From Bacillota bacterium (GTDB lineage: Bacteria > Bacillota > Clostridia > Christensenellales > Aristaeellaceae), in assembly GCA_023459675.1 (NCBI GenBank), contig JAEWTC010000055.1, positions 1 to 10,283 of the forward strand: a stretch of 10,283 nucleotides of DNA, given 5' to 3'. Below, in pieces: positions 1 through 6,432 of this stretch (position 1 is its first letter; the number at the start of each line of letters is the position of its first letter). A program made the translations under genes and the position numbers. The notes beneath the pieces are model-generated. The model made no database searches. It was not told where the DNA came from and was given only the letters and a program-made list of their open reading frames with translations.

Positions 1-5
1 CCGTC

Positions 6-106
6 CGTTTTGTTGTCGCACAGCCCCCTCGCTCAGGGGCCGTGCTCTGCAAAACGTCTCAACTTCAGTTCACTAGCCGCTTCGCGGCTGTGCCACACAG
101 GGCACA
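6..106. other. Structured intergenic stretch with three adjacent hairpins, downstream of purC
   Basis: Positions 1-114 contain no convincing gene but fold strongly. A two-tier hairpin has outer arms 6-12 and 50-56 (CGTTTTG against CAAAACG, 7 of 7) and an inner stem 18-27 with 36-45 (about 10 pairs including one G-U). A second hairpin pairs AGCCGC (75-80) with GCGGCT (84-89) over three bases. A third pairs TGTGCC (89-94) with GGCACA (101-106). The heptamer AGTGAAC (minus strand) occurs twice, at 67-73 and 109-115, the second copy touching the purC stop. No T-run follows any stem on either strand, so a standard intrinsic terminator is not supported. A dispersed intergenic repeat or an RNA processing/stability element are alternatives. 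The hairpins are seen directly; the function is unknown. Confidence 0.5.
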
Positions 107-114
107 CGTTCACT

Positions 115-831
115 TCATTCGCCCATGAGCCGTTTGAGAATTTCGTGATACGCGTCTTCCACGTTGCCCAGATCGCGGCGGAACCGGTCCTTGTCCAGCT
201 TCTCGTGGGTCACAGTATCCCAAAAACGACAAGTGTCCGGGCTGATTTCATCGGCGAGCACAATGGTGCCGTCCGATAAACGCCCGAACTCCAGCTTAAA
301 ATCAATGAGATCGATGTTCATGTCTTTGAGATATTCGCGCAGAATGCCGTTCACCTGCAGGGCATACGTGCTGATCGTTTCCATCTCCGCGTCGGTGGCC
401 CAGCCCATCGCCGCGATGTGGTACTGGTTGACCATCGGATCGCCCAGCGCGTCGTCCTTGTAGCAGAATTCCAGCACGGTTTTGTTCATCACCACCCCTT
501 CGGCAAGCCCCAGCCGTTTGGACAGCGAACCCGCCGCAACGTTTCTGACGATCACCTCCAGCGGAACGATGGTCACCTTTTTGACCAGCGTCTGGGTATC
601 GGATACCTCGCGGATCAGGTGGGTGGGCACGCCTTTTTGCTCCAGCAGCCGCATGAGGTGGTTGGTCACGCGGTTGTTGATCGCGCCCTTGCCCGCGATC
701 GTGCCCTTCTTCAGCCCGTTGAAGGCGGTGGCGTCGTCCTTGTAGGATACCAGAAGCACCTGCGGGTCCGCCGTGGCAAATACCTTCTTTGCCTTGCCTT
801 CGTAGAGCAAACCGAGCGTCTCCATGGTCAT
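115..831 (-). CDS. purC: SAICAR synthetase (phosphoribosylaminoimidazole-succinocarboxamide synthase)
   Basis: PurC joins aspartate to CAIR using ATP to give SAICAR in cytoplasmic de novo purine synthesis. The 238-residue length matches the bacterial single-domain family (E. coli PurC is 237). Family motifs run in order: LLYEGKAKKVF (8-18), the SYKDDATAFNG nucleotide-site stretch (29-39), LVKKVTIVPLEVIVRN (82-97), DDALGDPM (126-133), and DLIDFKLEFG followed by LADEISPDTCRFWD (174-183, 192-205). Two starts are possible, ATG at 831 and ATG at 825 (residue 3). The GGGGAG site lies only about 3 bases before the first but about 9 before the second, so initiation at 825 is quite likely. The gene lies downstream of purE in the same direction and should be co-transcribed from the purE promoter. 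No broken motif is visible. Confidence 0.97.
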   Translation of the reverse strand: MTMETLGLLYEGKAKKVFATADPQVLLVSYKDDATAFNGLKKGTIAGKGAINNRVTNHLMRLLEQKGVPTHLIREVSDTQTLVKKVTIVPLEVIVRNVAAGSLSKRLGLAEGVVMNKTVLEFCYKDDALGDPMVNQYHIAAMGWATDAEMETISTYALQVNGILREYLKDMNIDLIDFKLEFGRLSDGTIVLADEISPDTCRFWDTVTHEKLDKDRFRRDLGNVEDAYHEILKRLMGE

Positions 832-871
832 ACACTCCCCTTACTGTGGAATAGTCGGCGGCAGCGCCGCG

Positions 872-924
872 GGAATTCCGCATGCCCGGCAGGGCAAAAC
901 GCCGCGGCCTGCCCGCGGCATTCC
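872..924. repeat. Imperfect GC-rich fold-back in the purE-purC spacer
   Basis: The spacer between purE and purC (832-934) contains an inverted repeat. Arms 872-881 and 915-924 match at 9 of 10 positions, and an inner pair GGCAGG (888-893) / CCTGCC (908-913) is perfect. A six-base bulge separates the two tiers on one side. No T-run follows on the minus strand, so it is not a typical terminator. It could stabilise or process the mRNA between the two cistrons, or it may be a small repetitive element. The rest of the spacer holds the purC ribosome binding site. Confidence 0.45.
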
Positions 925-934
925 GGCTTCGCGG

Positions 935-1420
935 TCAGCCGAGGCGAAGGGCCGCGTCCTTTTCCAGAACGCTTCGTTTCATTTCGTCGCGGGCGCGGCA
1001 CAGGCGGGCGTACAGTTCGTCGTCCGCAAGCGCAAGGATCTGCGCGGCGAGGATGGCGGCGTTGGCGGCGCCGTCGATGGCGACGGTGGCAACGGGCAGC
1101 CCGGGGGGCATCTGCACGGTGGACAACAGCGCGTCCATCCCGTCCAGCGCGGAAGCTTTCACGGGGATGCCGATCACCGGCAGCACCGTGCGCGCGGCCA
1201 GCGCGCCCGCCAGATGCGCAGCCTTGCCCGCGGCGGCAATCAGCACGCCGAAGCCGTTGTCCTTAGCCTCCGCGGCGAAACGCGCGGCTTCGTCCGGGGT
1301 GCGGTGCGCGCTGTAGATATGCGCTTCGAACGGGATTCCAAACGTTGTCAGCTGATCAAAACAGGGCTTGAGAACGGGAAGATCGCTGTCCGAACCCAGG
1401 ATGACGGCCACTTTTTTCAT
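935..1420 (-). CDS. purE: N5-CAIR mutase, class I PurE (5-(carboxyamino)imidazole ribonucleotide mutase)
   Basis: Class I PurE moves the carboxylate of N5-CAIR to C4 to give CAIR, the substrate of PurC encoded just downstream. The 161-residue protein starts at MKKVAVILGSDSD and shows the family blocks in order: GSDSDLPVL (9-17), the active-site SAHRTP (37-42, His39), a Gly/Ala loop with AAHLAG (67-72) before VLPVIGIPV (79-87), and LLSTVQMPPGLPVATVAI (98-115). The loop reads AAAGKAAHLAG where class I enzymes usually have GAGGAAHLPG, a mild deviation. An upstream in-frame ATG at 1477 would add 19 residues that do not resemble the family. The start at 1420 is preceded by a purine-rich GGAAAGG site about ten bases upstream and is preferred. 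The usual partner PurK is not in the window. Confidence 0.97.
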   Translation of the reverse strand: MKKVAVILGSDSDLPVLKPCFDQLTTFGIPFEAHIYSAHRTPDEAARFAAEAKDNGFGVLIAAAGKAAHLAGALAARTVLPVIGIPVKASALDGMDALLSTVQMPPGLPVATVAIDGAANAAILAAQILALADDELYARLCRARDEMKRSVLEKDAALRLG

Positions 1421-1482
1421 TCCGGCTTGGTTTCCTTTCCTTATCCGCTGGGCGTTTGCGCCGGGGCGCAGAAACAACTTTC

Positions 1483-1512
1483 ATTATAGACAATGCGTCC
1501 CGCCCGTGTCAA
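1483..1512 (-). promoter_or_regulatory. Sigma-A promoter of the purE-purC operon
   Basis: Read on the minus strand, a perfect -35 TTGACA (1507-1512) and a perfect -10 TATAAT (1483-1488) are separated by 18 bases. Transcription should begin near 1476, leaving an untranslated leader of about 55 bases before the purE ATG at 1420. The leader carries a small hairpin (1457-1470, TGCGCC against GGCGCA), but it is too short for a purine riboswitch aptamer. Boxes and spacing are seen directly; activity is inferred. Confidence 0.85.
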
Positions 1513-1572
1513 TCGTCCGCGCGGCCCTGCGAATTTAGCACAAACGCAGTACAATGCCGGCTGCCCGCGCGT

Positions 1573-1620
1573 CCGCTTCGCTTCCTTTGGGCTTGCCCGC
1601 GCACCCCGCAAAGCGAGCGG
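1573..1620. repeat. Inverted repeat between the divergent promoters
   Basis: Arms CCGCTTCGCTT (1573-1583) and AAGCGAGCGG (1611-1620) pair over ten bases with one bulged T, enclosing 27 bases. They lie upstream of both divergent promoters, in the otherwise featureless stretch 1513-1649. A regulator site or a chance GC-rich fold are both possible. No regulator gene is adjacent. Confidence 0.3.
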
Positions 1621-1649
1621 CCGCCTGCAAAACGCCGCGCAGGAAAGAA

Positions 1650-1678
1650 TCGACAAACGTTTACACCTATGGTATAAT
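1650..1678 (+). promoter_or_regulatory. Sigma-A promoter for the coiled-coil/propeller gene
   Basis: TCGACA (1650-1655, five of six matches to the -35 consensus) and a perfect TATAAT (1673-1678) are spaced by 17 bases. Transcription should start near 1685, about 50 bases before the ATG at 1737. A strong ribosome binding site AAGGAG (1724-1729) lies seven bases before that ATG. Confidence 0.8.
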
Positions 1679-1736
1679 GCTGCGAAGCAATTAAAGAGGA
1701 ACGCCTCCTTTCCAGTCTGCCATAAGGAGATCTCAT

Positions 1737-3764
1737 ATGAATAAGGCAAACCAAGCGTCTCCCGCCGGAAAACGGATTTTCTTCATCATTCTGGGCGTGT
1801 TCATCGCCGCGCTGCTGGTGCTCGCGGGCGTGCTGATTTTTAACAACAGCAGCCTCCAGCGGAAAAACGGCGATCTGCAAACCAGCCTGGATCAGGTATC
1901 GGCGGAGCTTACTACCTTGAAGGAAACCGCACAGCCCGCGGACGTCACCGCGCTCAACGAGAAATACGCCGCGCTGGAGACGGAGTACAACGCCTACAAG
2001 GCGGACGCGCAGACCGCCGCGGAGACCGCGGCTTCCGCGCTTGCAACGCTACAGGCCGAGTTCGACCAATACAAGGCCGACGCCATTGCCGTGAAAGATG
2101 CGGACGCTGCGGAGCTTAACTCCCTGCAAACCGCTTTCGATACCTATAAGGCGGACAGCGCGGCCACGATGCAGGCGATGGAATCCGGCGCGGCGCTTAC
2201 CGCCCTGCAAGCCGAATTCGATACCTACAAAGCAAAGGCCGAGGGCGATCTCAGCGCCCTGCAAGCCGAATTTGACGCCTACAAGGCAACCGCGCAGGCC
2301 GATCTGGACGCAGCGACGCTTGCGCAGACCACCCTGCAGACCGAGCTTGACACGCTGAAGGCAGCCGCTGGCGCCACCGCGGGCGGCGAAACCACCCCCG
2401 CCGGAACGGATTCCGGGCTTGCCGCCCTGCAAACCGAGTACGACAACTACAAGGCTTCTGCGCAGGAGCAGCTTGCCGCCCTGCAAACCCAGCTGGATCA
2501 GCTCACGGCCGGCTCCCCGGACACCGCGGCCCTGCAGACCGAGTTCGACTCGTATAAGGCCGAAGCGGCCGCCGCTCTCGCCACCCTCCAGGCCGAGTTT
2601 GACGCCTACAAGGCCCAAACGGAAACCACGCTGGCCGCAAACCAGACGGACCTCGAAACCGCAAGGCAGAACGGCGCGCTGGAGCTGCAAACCCTGCAAA
2701 CGTCCTTTGATACCTTCAAAACCGAAGCCGCCGCCGCGCAGACCGCGCTGCAAACGAGCTTCGACACCTATAAGGCGTCCGCCGAGGCCGCGCTGACCGA
2801 AGCCAAACAAGCCCAGGAAGCCGCCGTGCAAAAGGCCGCGGAAAGCGCGATTCCCACAAACGTCAACGGCGCGGGCAACGTATCCAACGGCAACCTCGCC
2901 GTGCTCTACGAGGGCAACATCTACTACCACAACAATTACCAAAACGGCAACATCTTCATGGAAAACACCGAGGGCTTCGGCGATACCTACGTGCGCAGAA
3001 CCAGCCTTTCCGGCCCCAACTACCTGCACGGCATCGCGGCGGTGGAGAACGGCTCGCTGTATTACTTGAACAACGACAACCTCTACCGGCTGAACCTCAC
3101 AAACGGCAAGTCCGAATTCATGAAGAGCAACATGAACCTGTACGGCAACAACGCCATGCACATCTACGACGACCGCATCTATTTCCTCAAAAACCTCCCG
3201 GGCGCGGACGGCCAGCCTGCGGATAACCTGTATCTGGTGGATTTCCGCTGCAACAACCTGGAGAACGTACCGGGCGTGAGCGCGTACGCGTTCGTAGGCG
3301 CGGACAAATATCTGTACTACGTCGAAGCGGGAACGTGGAACATCGTCAAGTTTGATCTGGTGGAAAAGACCGGCGCGGTGGTGCTGCAAAGCGGCGGGCA
3401 GGAGATTGCCAACCTGAACCTTGCGGCAGATACACTGTACTTCACGCTGGGCGGCCAGCTTTCCAAAGCCAACGCGGACGGCACCGGGCTTACCGCCATC
3501 GGCACGGCGCAGGCTTCGAGCCTGAACGTGGTGGGCGACTGGATCTACTACAGCAACACGCAGGATAAGGAAAAGCTCTACCGCATCACCACCGGCGGCC
3601 TGTACGACCAGCTGGTGGCCGACGTGGAAAACACCTGCTGCATAAGCGTAGCGGGCGGCTGGGTGTACTTCATCCAGTACGCGGGCCAGGGCGACCAGTG
3701 GACGGTCGTGGACACCTATAAGGTCAAGCTGGACGGAACGGGCCTTACGCAGTCCAAGCCGTAA
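1737..3764 (+). CDS. Membrane-anchored coiled-coil protein with C-terminal DUF5050-like propeller
   Basis: This 675-residue protein has three visible parts. Residues 13-37 are a hydrophobic helix after a positively charged N-terminus (K12, R13), best read as a signal anchor with the rest outside the cell. Residues 40-370 are Ala/Gln/Lys/Glu-rich coiled coil built on a LQxEFDxYKA unit. Copies begin near residues 80, 105, 130, 157, 175, 200, 231, 266, 284, 320 and 338, often 18 or 25 apart, with a partial copy at 249. A Gly/Thr/Pro-rich break sits at 210-227. From about 380 to the end, repeats of the type G(D/N)xIYY...LYR(L/I)...(D/N)G recur (NGSLYYL, DDRIYFL, DKYLYYV, DTLYFTL, GDWIYYS, GGWVYFI), as in DUF5050/TolB-like beta-propellers. 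The ATG at 1737 has AAGGAG seven bases upstream. The gene has its own promoter and terminator. A surface or sensor role is inference; no enzyme motif is visible. Confidence 0.9.
   Translation: MNKANQASPAGKRIFFIILGVFIAALLVLAGVLIFNNSSLQRKNGDLQTSLDQVSAELTTLKETAQPADVTALNEKYAALETEYNAYKADAQTAAETAASALATLQAEFDQYKADAIAVKDADAAELNSLQTAFDTYKADSAATMQAMESGAALTALQAEFDTYKAKAEGDLSALQAEFDAYKATAQADLDAATLAQTTLQTELDTLKAAAGATAGGETTPAGTDSGLAALQTEYDNYKASAQEQLAALQTQLDQLTAGSPDTAALQTEFDSYKAEAAAALATLQAEFDAYKAQTETTLAANQTDLETARQNGALELQTLQTSFDTFKTEAAAAQTALQTSFDTYKASAEAALTEAKQAQEAAVQKAAESAIPTNVNGAGNVSNGNLAVLYEGNIYYHNNYQNGNIFMENTEGFGDTYVRRTSLSGPNYLHGIAAVENGSLYYLNNDNLYRLNLTNGKSEFMKSNMNLYGNNAMHIYDDRIYFLKNLPGADGQPADNLYLVDFRCNNLENVPGVSAYAFVGADKYLYYVEAGTWNIVKFDLVEKTGAVVLQSGGQEIANLNLAADTLYFTLGGQLSKANADGTGLTAIGTAQASSLNVVGDWIYYSNTQDKEKLYRITTGGLYDQLVADVENTCCISVAGGWVYFIQYAGQGDQWTVVDTYKVKLDGTGLTQSKP
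2049..2784 (+). repeat. Degenerate in-frame tandem repeat coding LQxEFDxYKA units
   Basis: Within the coiled-coil gene the same stretch recurs about eleven times at DNA level, for example around 2203-2235, 2257-2289, 2425-2457, 2530-2562 and 2584-2616. Common cores are CCCTGCAA and GCCGAGTTCGA, ending in TACAAGGC or TATAAGGC. Spacing is mostly 54 or 75 bases, always a multiple of three, so the reading frame is kept. The units probably arose by internal duplication and could vary in number between strains. Confidence 0.75.
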
Positions 3765-3808
3765 ACCCGCGCGGCGCAGGCCGCAGGGAGCAGACTACAA
3801 TCCAACGC

Positions 3809-3837
3809 ACAGCGCAGCCGGCCGGCTGCGCTGTTTT
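3809..3837 (+). terminator. Intrinsic terminator after the coiled-coil/propeller gene
   Basis: An 11-base perfect stem, ACAGCGCAGCC (3809-3819) against GGCTGCGCTGT (3824-3834), closes a GGCC loop and is followed by a short T-run (3834-3837). It sits 45 bases after the stop codon. The T-run is short but the stem is very strong. A smaller hairpin, GCGGC/GCCGC (3771-3784), lies just before it. Confidence 0.8.
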
Positions 3838-3871
3838 CATTGCTGTCAGACCCTGCTTGGAAGCAGCTTGG

Positions 3872-3996
3872 CAGACTGTTCAAAAGGCTGCATATGCTAG
3901 AAGACGGGCGAGGCAGGGCCTGAGCTTACTGGTTTGTAAGTGATGGCCTTGCCGATGCGACGTCGACAACGCAGATGCGGCCTTTTCAATAGGCTG
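3872..3996. repeat. 125-base three-tier hairpin element, possible MITE-like repeat or structured RNA
   Basis: Outer arms 3872-3897 and 3971-3996 are inverted copies with 21 of 26 identities, or 23 of 26 pairs counting G-U if read as plus-strand RNA. Both carry the core AAAAGGCyGCATmTGC. Inside, GGCAGGGCC (3912-3920) pairs with GGCCTTGCC (3945-3953) over all nine positions with one G-U. Innermost, CTTAC (3925-3929) pairs with GTAAG (3936-3940) over a six-base loop. The whole element therefore folds as one long interrupted hairpin. It lies between a terminator and the next promoter and codes for nothing convincing. A non-autonomous inverted-repeat element or a non-coding RNA are the main options. 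No transposase is nearby. Confidence 0.65.
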
Positions 3997-4011
3997 AGCG
4001 CACGCCCGGCC

Positions 4012-4046
4012 TTGTGCCGCGCCATCGGGTGTGGTAGAATGACCAC
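4012..4046 (+). promoter_or_regulatory. Candidate extended -10 promoter for the guaA-like/dap operon, overlapped by a small hairpin
   Basis: TAGAAT (4035-4040) is preceded by TGG, giving an extended -10. A weak -35, TTGTGC (4012-4017), lies 17 bases upstream. A short inverted repeat, GTGGT (4031-4035) / ACCAC (4042-4046), spans the -10 and could be an operator or chance. The downstream start codon is at 4103, leaving a leader of about 55 bases. This is the best candidate in the gap, but weaker than the other two promoters in the window. Confidence 0.5.
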
Positions 4047-4102
4047 AGTCAACCGCTTCCTTTCTTTGATCGCCCGAACACGCAACGCGGAGGGAAACCA
4101 GG

Positions 4103-5545
4103 ATGCTGGAAACGATCTATATTCTGGATTGCGACCAAACGCTGGCGGGTTTAATCGCCCGCACGCTGCGCAGCCAGGATTTCTACTGCGAGCTTGTGCC
4201 GCCCGAAACCGCGGCGCAAACGCTTCGCGGCCGAAACGCCAAAGGCATCGTCATCGCCGCGGAAAACGGCGGCTTCGTATGCGGGATCGACCCCGCGCTG
4301 CTGCACATGGAGCTGCCGGTGCTCGCGCTTGGCGCGGCTGCCGTCATGCTGTGCGAGCTGCTAGGCGGCGGCATAAACGCGTTGGAAGCGCCGGAGAACG
4401 TTACCCTGGGCGTATCGGACAGCCCCCTGCTGAGCGGCATCACGGGCGGCGAGCGGGTGCTGAAAAACCTGCGCGAGCTCACCCTGCCCGCAGGCGCGCA
4501 GGTGATCGCCACGGCCACGGAGCGCGCCATCGGCTTCGCGGTGGACGGGCGGCTGTTTGGCCTGCAATACAATATCGAGCGCAACGACCCGGATTCGCTG
4601 CGCATTTTGCATAACTTCGCCGCGGAGCTCTGCGGCATGGAGCCCTTCTGGGACGCCAATTACATTATTCACGAAGCCGTGGAGGACATCCGCCGCAAGG
4701 CCGGTTCAGGCAGCGTTCTGTGCGCCGTTTCCGGCGGGGTGGACAGCGCCGTGGCCGCGAAGCTTGCGCACATGGCCGTAGGGGACAGGCTCACCTGCCT
4801 GTTCGTGGATACCGGCCTGTTTCGCAAGGCCGAGCCGCAGGAGGTGGCGCGGGCGTTTTCGGAAATGCCCGGCGTTACGCTGCGCATTACCGAGGCCGGG
4901 CCGCTGTTTCAAAAGGCGCTGGAGGGCGTGCGCGCGGAGGCAGATAAGGAACGCATCGTAAGCTCGCTGTTAAAGCAGGTTTTCTACGAGCAGCTCCACG
5001 ATTTTCCGGACGCTACGGCGGTGGTGCTGGGCACCAACTACAACGAAACGCTCTACGGCCTGCCCGCGCCCGTGCAGGCGCCCGTGGGCGGCGAGGCCCG
5101 CTATCTCACGCTGGAGCCGGTGTCCGCGCTGTTTCGAAGCGAGGTCAAGCGCCTGGGCGAGCGGCTTGCCGTTCCCAAATCCATCATGGAGCGCCAGCCC
5201 TTCCCGGCCGCCGGGCTTGCCTCGCGCATCGTGGGCGCGGTCACGCCCAAAAAGCTGCAGATGCTTCGGGACGCGAGCGCGTTTTTCACCGAGGAAATCG
5301 TGCGCGGCGGGCAGGAAAAGCGCCTGTGGCAGTACTATGCCACCCTGGCCGAAAACCCGGACGGGCGGCAGGGGTATGTGCTCGTCCTGCGCGCGTGCCA
5401 GGCCGGGGACGGCGAGGCCCACGCCGCGCGCCTGCCGTACGATTTAACCGAGCGCGCGACCGAGCGCATCCTTGCGGAGCTGCCGCAGGTGCGCCGCGTG
5501 CTGTACGATTTAACGCCGAGCTACCACTATTCCTTCCTCGAATAA
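4103..5545 (+). CDS. GuaA-like (GMP synthase family) protein with degenerate glutaminase domain
   Basis: The 480-residue protein has the GuaA architecture but is shorter than the usual 510-525. Residues 5-180 are a class I glutaminase fold (ILDCDQTLAGLIAR at 7-20). The nucleophile motif GICYGMQ is replaced by ALGAAAV (75-81), so the Cys position is Gly77. The FHPE motif reads YNIE (156-159), so His is Asn157 while Glu159 remains. The ATP-pyrophosphatase domain is intact at SGGVDS (210-215) and FVDTGLFRK (234-242). Later GuaA motifs are altered: QGTxYPDVIES becomes LGTNYNETLYG (309-319), KSHHNVGGLP is absent, PFPGPGL becomes PFPAAGL (366-372), and the usual KPPxTIEWE end is replaced by TPSYHYSFLE. 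Hydrolysis of glutamine is very unlikely. Whether it still makes GMP (from ammonia) or adenylates another substrate is open. GGAGGG lies eight bases before the ATG. It leads a probable operon with dapF, 16 bases downstream. Confidence 0.88.
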   Translation: MLETIYILDCDQTLAGLIARTLRSQDFYCELVPPETAAQTLRGRNAKGIVIAAENGGFVCGIDPALLHMELPVLALGAAAVMLCELLGGGINALEAPENVTLGVSDSPLLSGITGGERVLKNLRELTLPAGAQVIATATERAIGFAVDGRLFGLQYNIERNDPDSLRILHNFAAELCGMEPFWDANYIIHEAVEDIRRKAGSGSVLCAVSGGVDSAVAAKLAHMAVGDRLTCLFVDTGLFRKAEPQEVARAFSEMPGVTLRITEAGPLFQKALEGVRAEADKERIVSSLLKQVFYEQLHDFPDATAVVLGTNYNETLYGLPAPVQAPVGGEARYLTLEPVSALFRSEVKRLGERLAVPKSIMERQPFPAAGLASRIVGAVTPKKLQMLRDASAFFTEEIVRGGQEKRLWQYYATLAENPDGRQGYVLVLRACQAGDGEAHAARLPYDLTERATERILAELPQVRRVLYDLTPSYHYSFLE

Positions 5546-5561
5546 AAACCGGGAGACCTGT

Positions 5562-6410
5562 ATGCTGCACTTCACCAAAATGCACGGAATTGGCAACGAC
5601 TACGTATACATCAACGGCTTTGAGGAAACCCTGCCCGACGATTTAGGCGCGCTGGCCATCGCCATGAGCCCGCGGCACACCTCTGTGGGCAGCGACGGCG
5701 TCATTTTCATCCTGCCGTCCAAGATTGCGGACGTGCGTATGCGCATGTTCAACCCCGACGGTTCCGAGGCCGAGATGTGCGGCAACGGCATCCGCTGCGT
5801 GGCGGCCTACAGCTATGACCGCGGCCTGTGCCCCCATACCCAGATGCGAATCGAAACGGGCGGGGGCGTCAAACACGCCGCCGTGATGCTCAACGACCGG
5901 GGCCGCGCCCAGGCCGTGCGCGTGGATATGGGCGTTCCCAAGCTGAACGGCGCGGACATCCCCAGCGTTTTCGAAGGCGAGCCGGTGCTGATGCGGCCGC
6001 TCGCCGCGCTTGGCAAGCCCTGGCCGGTCACGCTTGTGAACATGTCCAACCCCCACGCCGTGACCTTCGTAACCGACGTGGACGCCGCGCCCGTGCAAAC
6101 CGTGGGGCCGCTTCTGGAAAACGACCCGGCGTTCCCCAGGCGCTGCAACATCGAGTTCGTGCAGGTGGTGGACAAGCGCCATATCCGCATGCGGGTGTGG
6201 GAGCGCGGCGCGGGCGAAACCTTCGCCTGCGGCACGGGCGCGTGCGCGTCCACGGTCGCGTGCGTACTAAACGGCTTTACCGAACGAAGCGTTACCGTAC
6301 GGCTGCTGGGCGGGGAGCTGAAAGTGGAGTGGGATCAAGCCACGGGCCACGTGCACATGACCGGCCCGATCGCCTACGTATACGAGGGCGATTATCTGGG
6401 ATACGAATAA
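5562..6410 (+). CDS. dapF: Diaminopimelate epimerase
   Basis: DapF interconverts LL- and meso-diaminopimelate without cofactor, using two cysteines as acid and base. It supplies meso-DAP for cell-wall crosslinks and for lysine. The 282-residue protein has the family start FTKMHGIGNDYVYI (4-17). The first catalytic Cys is in MCGNGIRC (72-79, Cys73) and the second in FACGTGACAS (221-230, Cys223). Other family features are MRMFNPDGSEAE (60-71), NPHAVTFV (163-170) and RVWERGAGET (211-220), which includes the RGAGET substrate loop. All key residues are present, so it should be active. The ATG at 5562 follows GGGAGA by five bases and lies 16 bases after the guaA-like stop. dapL follows 22 bases after its own stop, placing two consecutive pathway steps together. 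Confidence 0.98.
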   Translation: MLHFTKMHGIGNDYVYINGFEETLPDDLGALAIAMSPRHTSVGSDGVIFILPSKIADVRMRMFNPDGSEAEMCGNGIRCVAAYSYDRGLCPHTQMRIETGGGVKHAAVMLNDRGRAQAVRVDMGVPKLNGADIPSVFEGEPVLMRPLAALGKPWPVTLVNMSNPHAVTFVTDVDAAPVQTVGPLLENDPAFPRRCNIEFVQVVDKRHIRMRVWERGAGETFACGTGACASTVACVLNGFTERSVTVRLLGGELKVEWDQATGHVHMTGPIAYVYEGDYLGYE

Positions 6411-6432
6411 ATAGCTCCGGAGGGAAAGTGCC

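Noticed and set aside
10..279. Small plus-strand frame overlapping the end of purC
   Set aside because: It crosses the hairpin cluster and runs antisense into purC; no ribosome binding site or recognisable domain.
1421..1476. Purine riboswitch in the purE leader
   Set aside because: The predicted leader is only about 55 bases with one small hairpin; the conserved purine aptamer core is not present.
1421..1477. Upstream ATG at 1477 as the purE start
   Set aside because: It would add 19 residues unlike the PurE family, and it lies right at the predicted transcription start, so it would have no ribosome binding site.
2049..2784. Spaced repeats that might suggest a CRISPR array
   Set aside because: Repeats are degenerate, in frame, spaced in multiples of three and code for a coherent coiled-coil protein; there are no unique spacers of constant length.
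2049..3389. Long open frame (446 codons) antisense to the coiled-coil/propeller gene
   Set aside because: Low-complexity Val/Gly/Leu/Arg-rich translation caused by the GC-rich repetitive sense gene; no family motif, while the sense strand has a promoter, ribosome binding site, anchor and propeller repeats.
3897..4085. Small minus-strand frame across the hairpin element and the guaA-like promoter
   Set aside because: Basic low-complexity translation with no domain; it lies over structured non-coding sequence.
4103..5545. Treating the GuaA-like gene as a pseudogene
   Set aside because: No frameshift or internal stop; the ATP-binding motif, ribosome binding site and codon use are normal, so the lost glutaminase residues look like divergence of a working gene.
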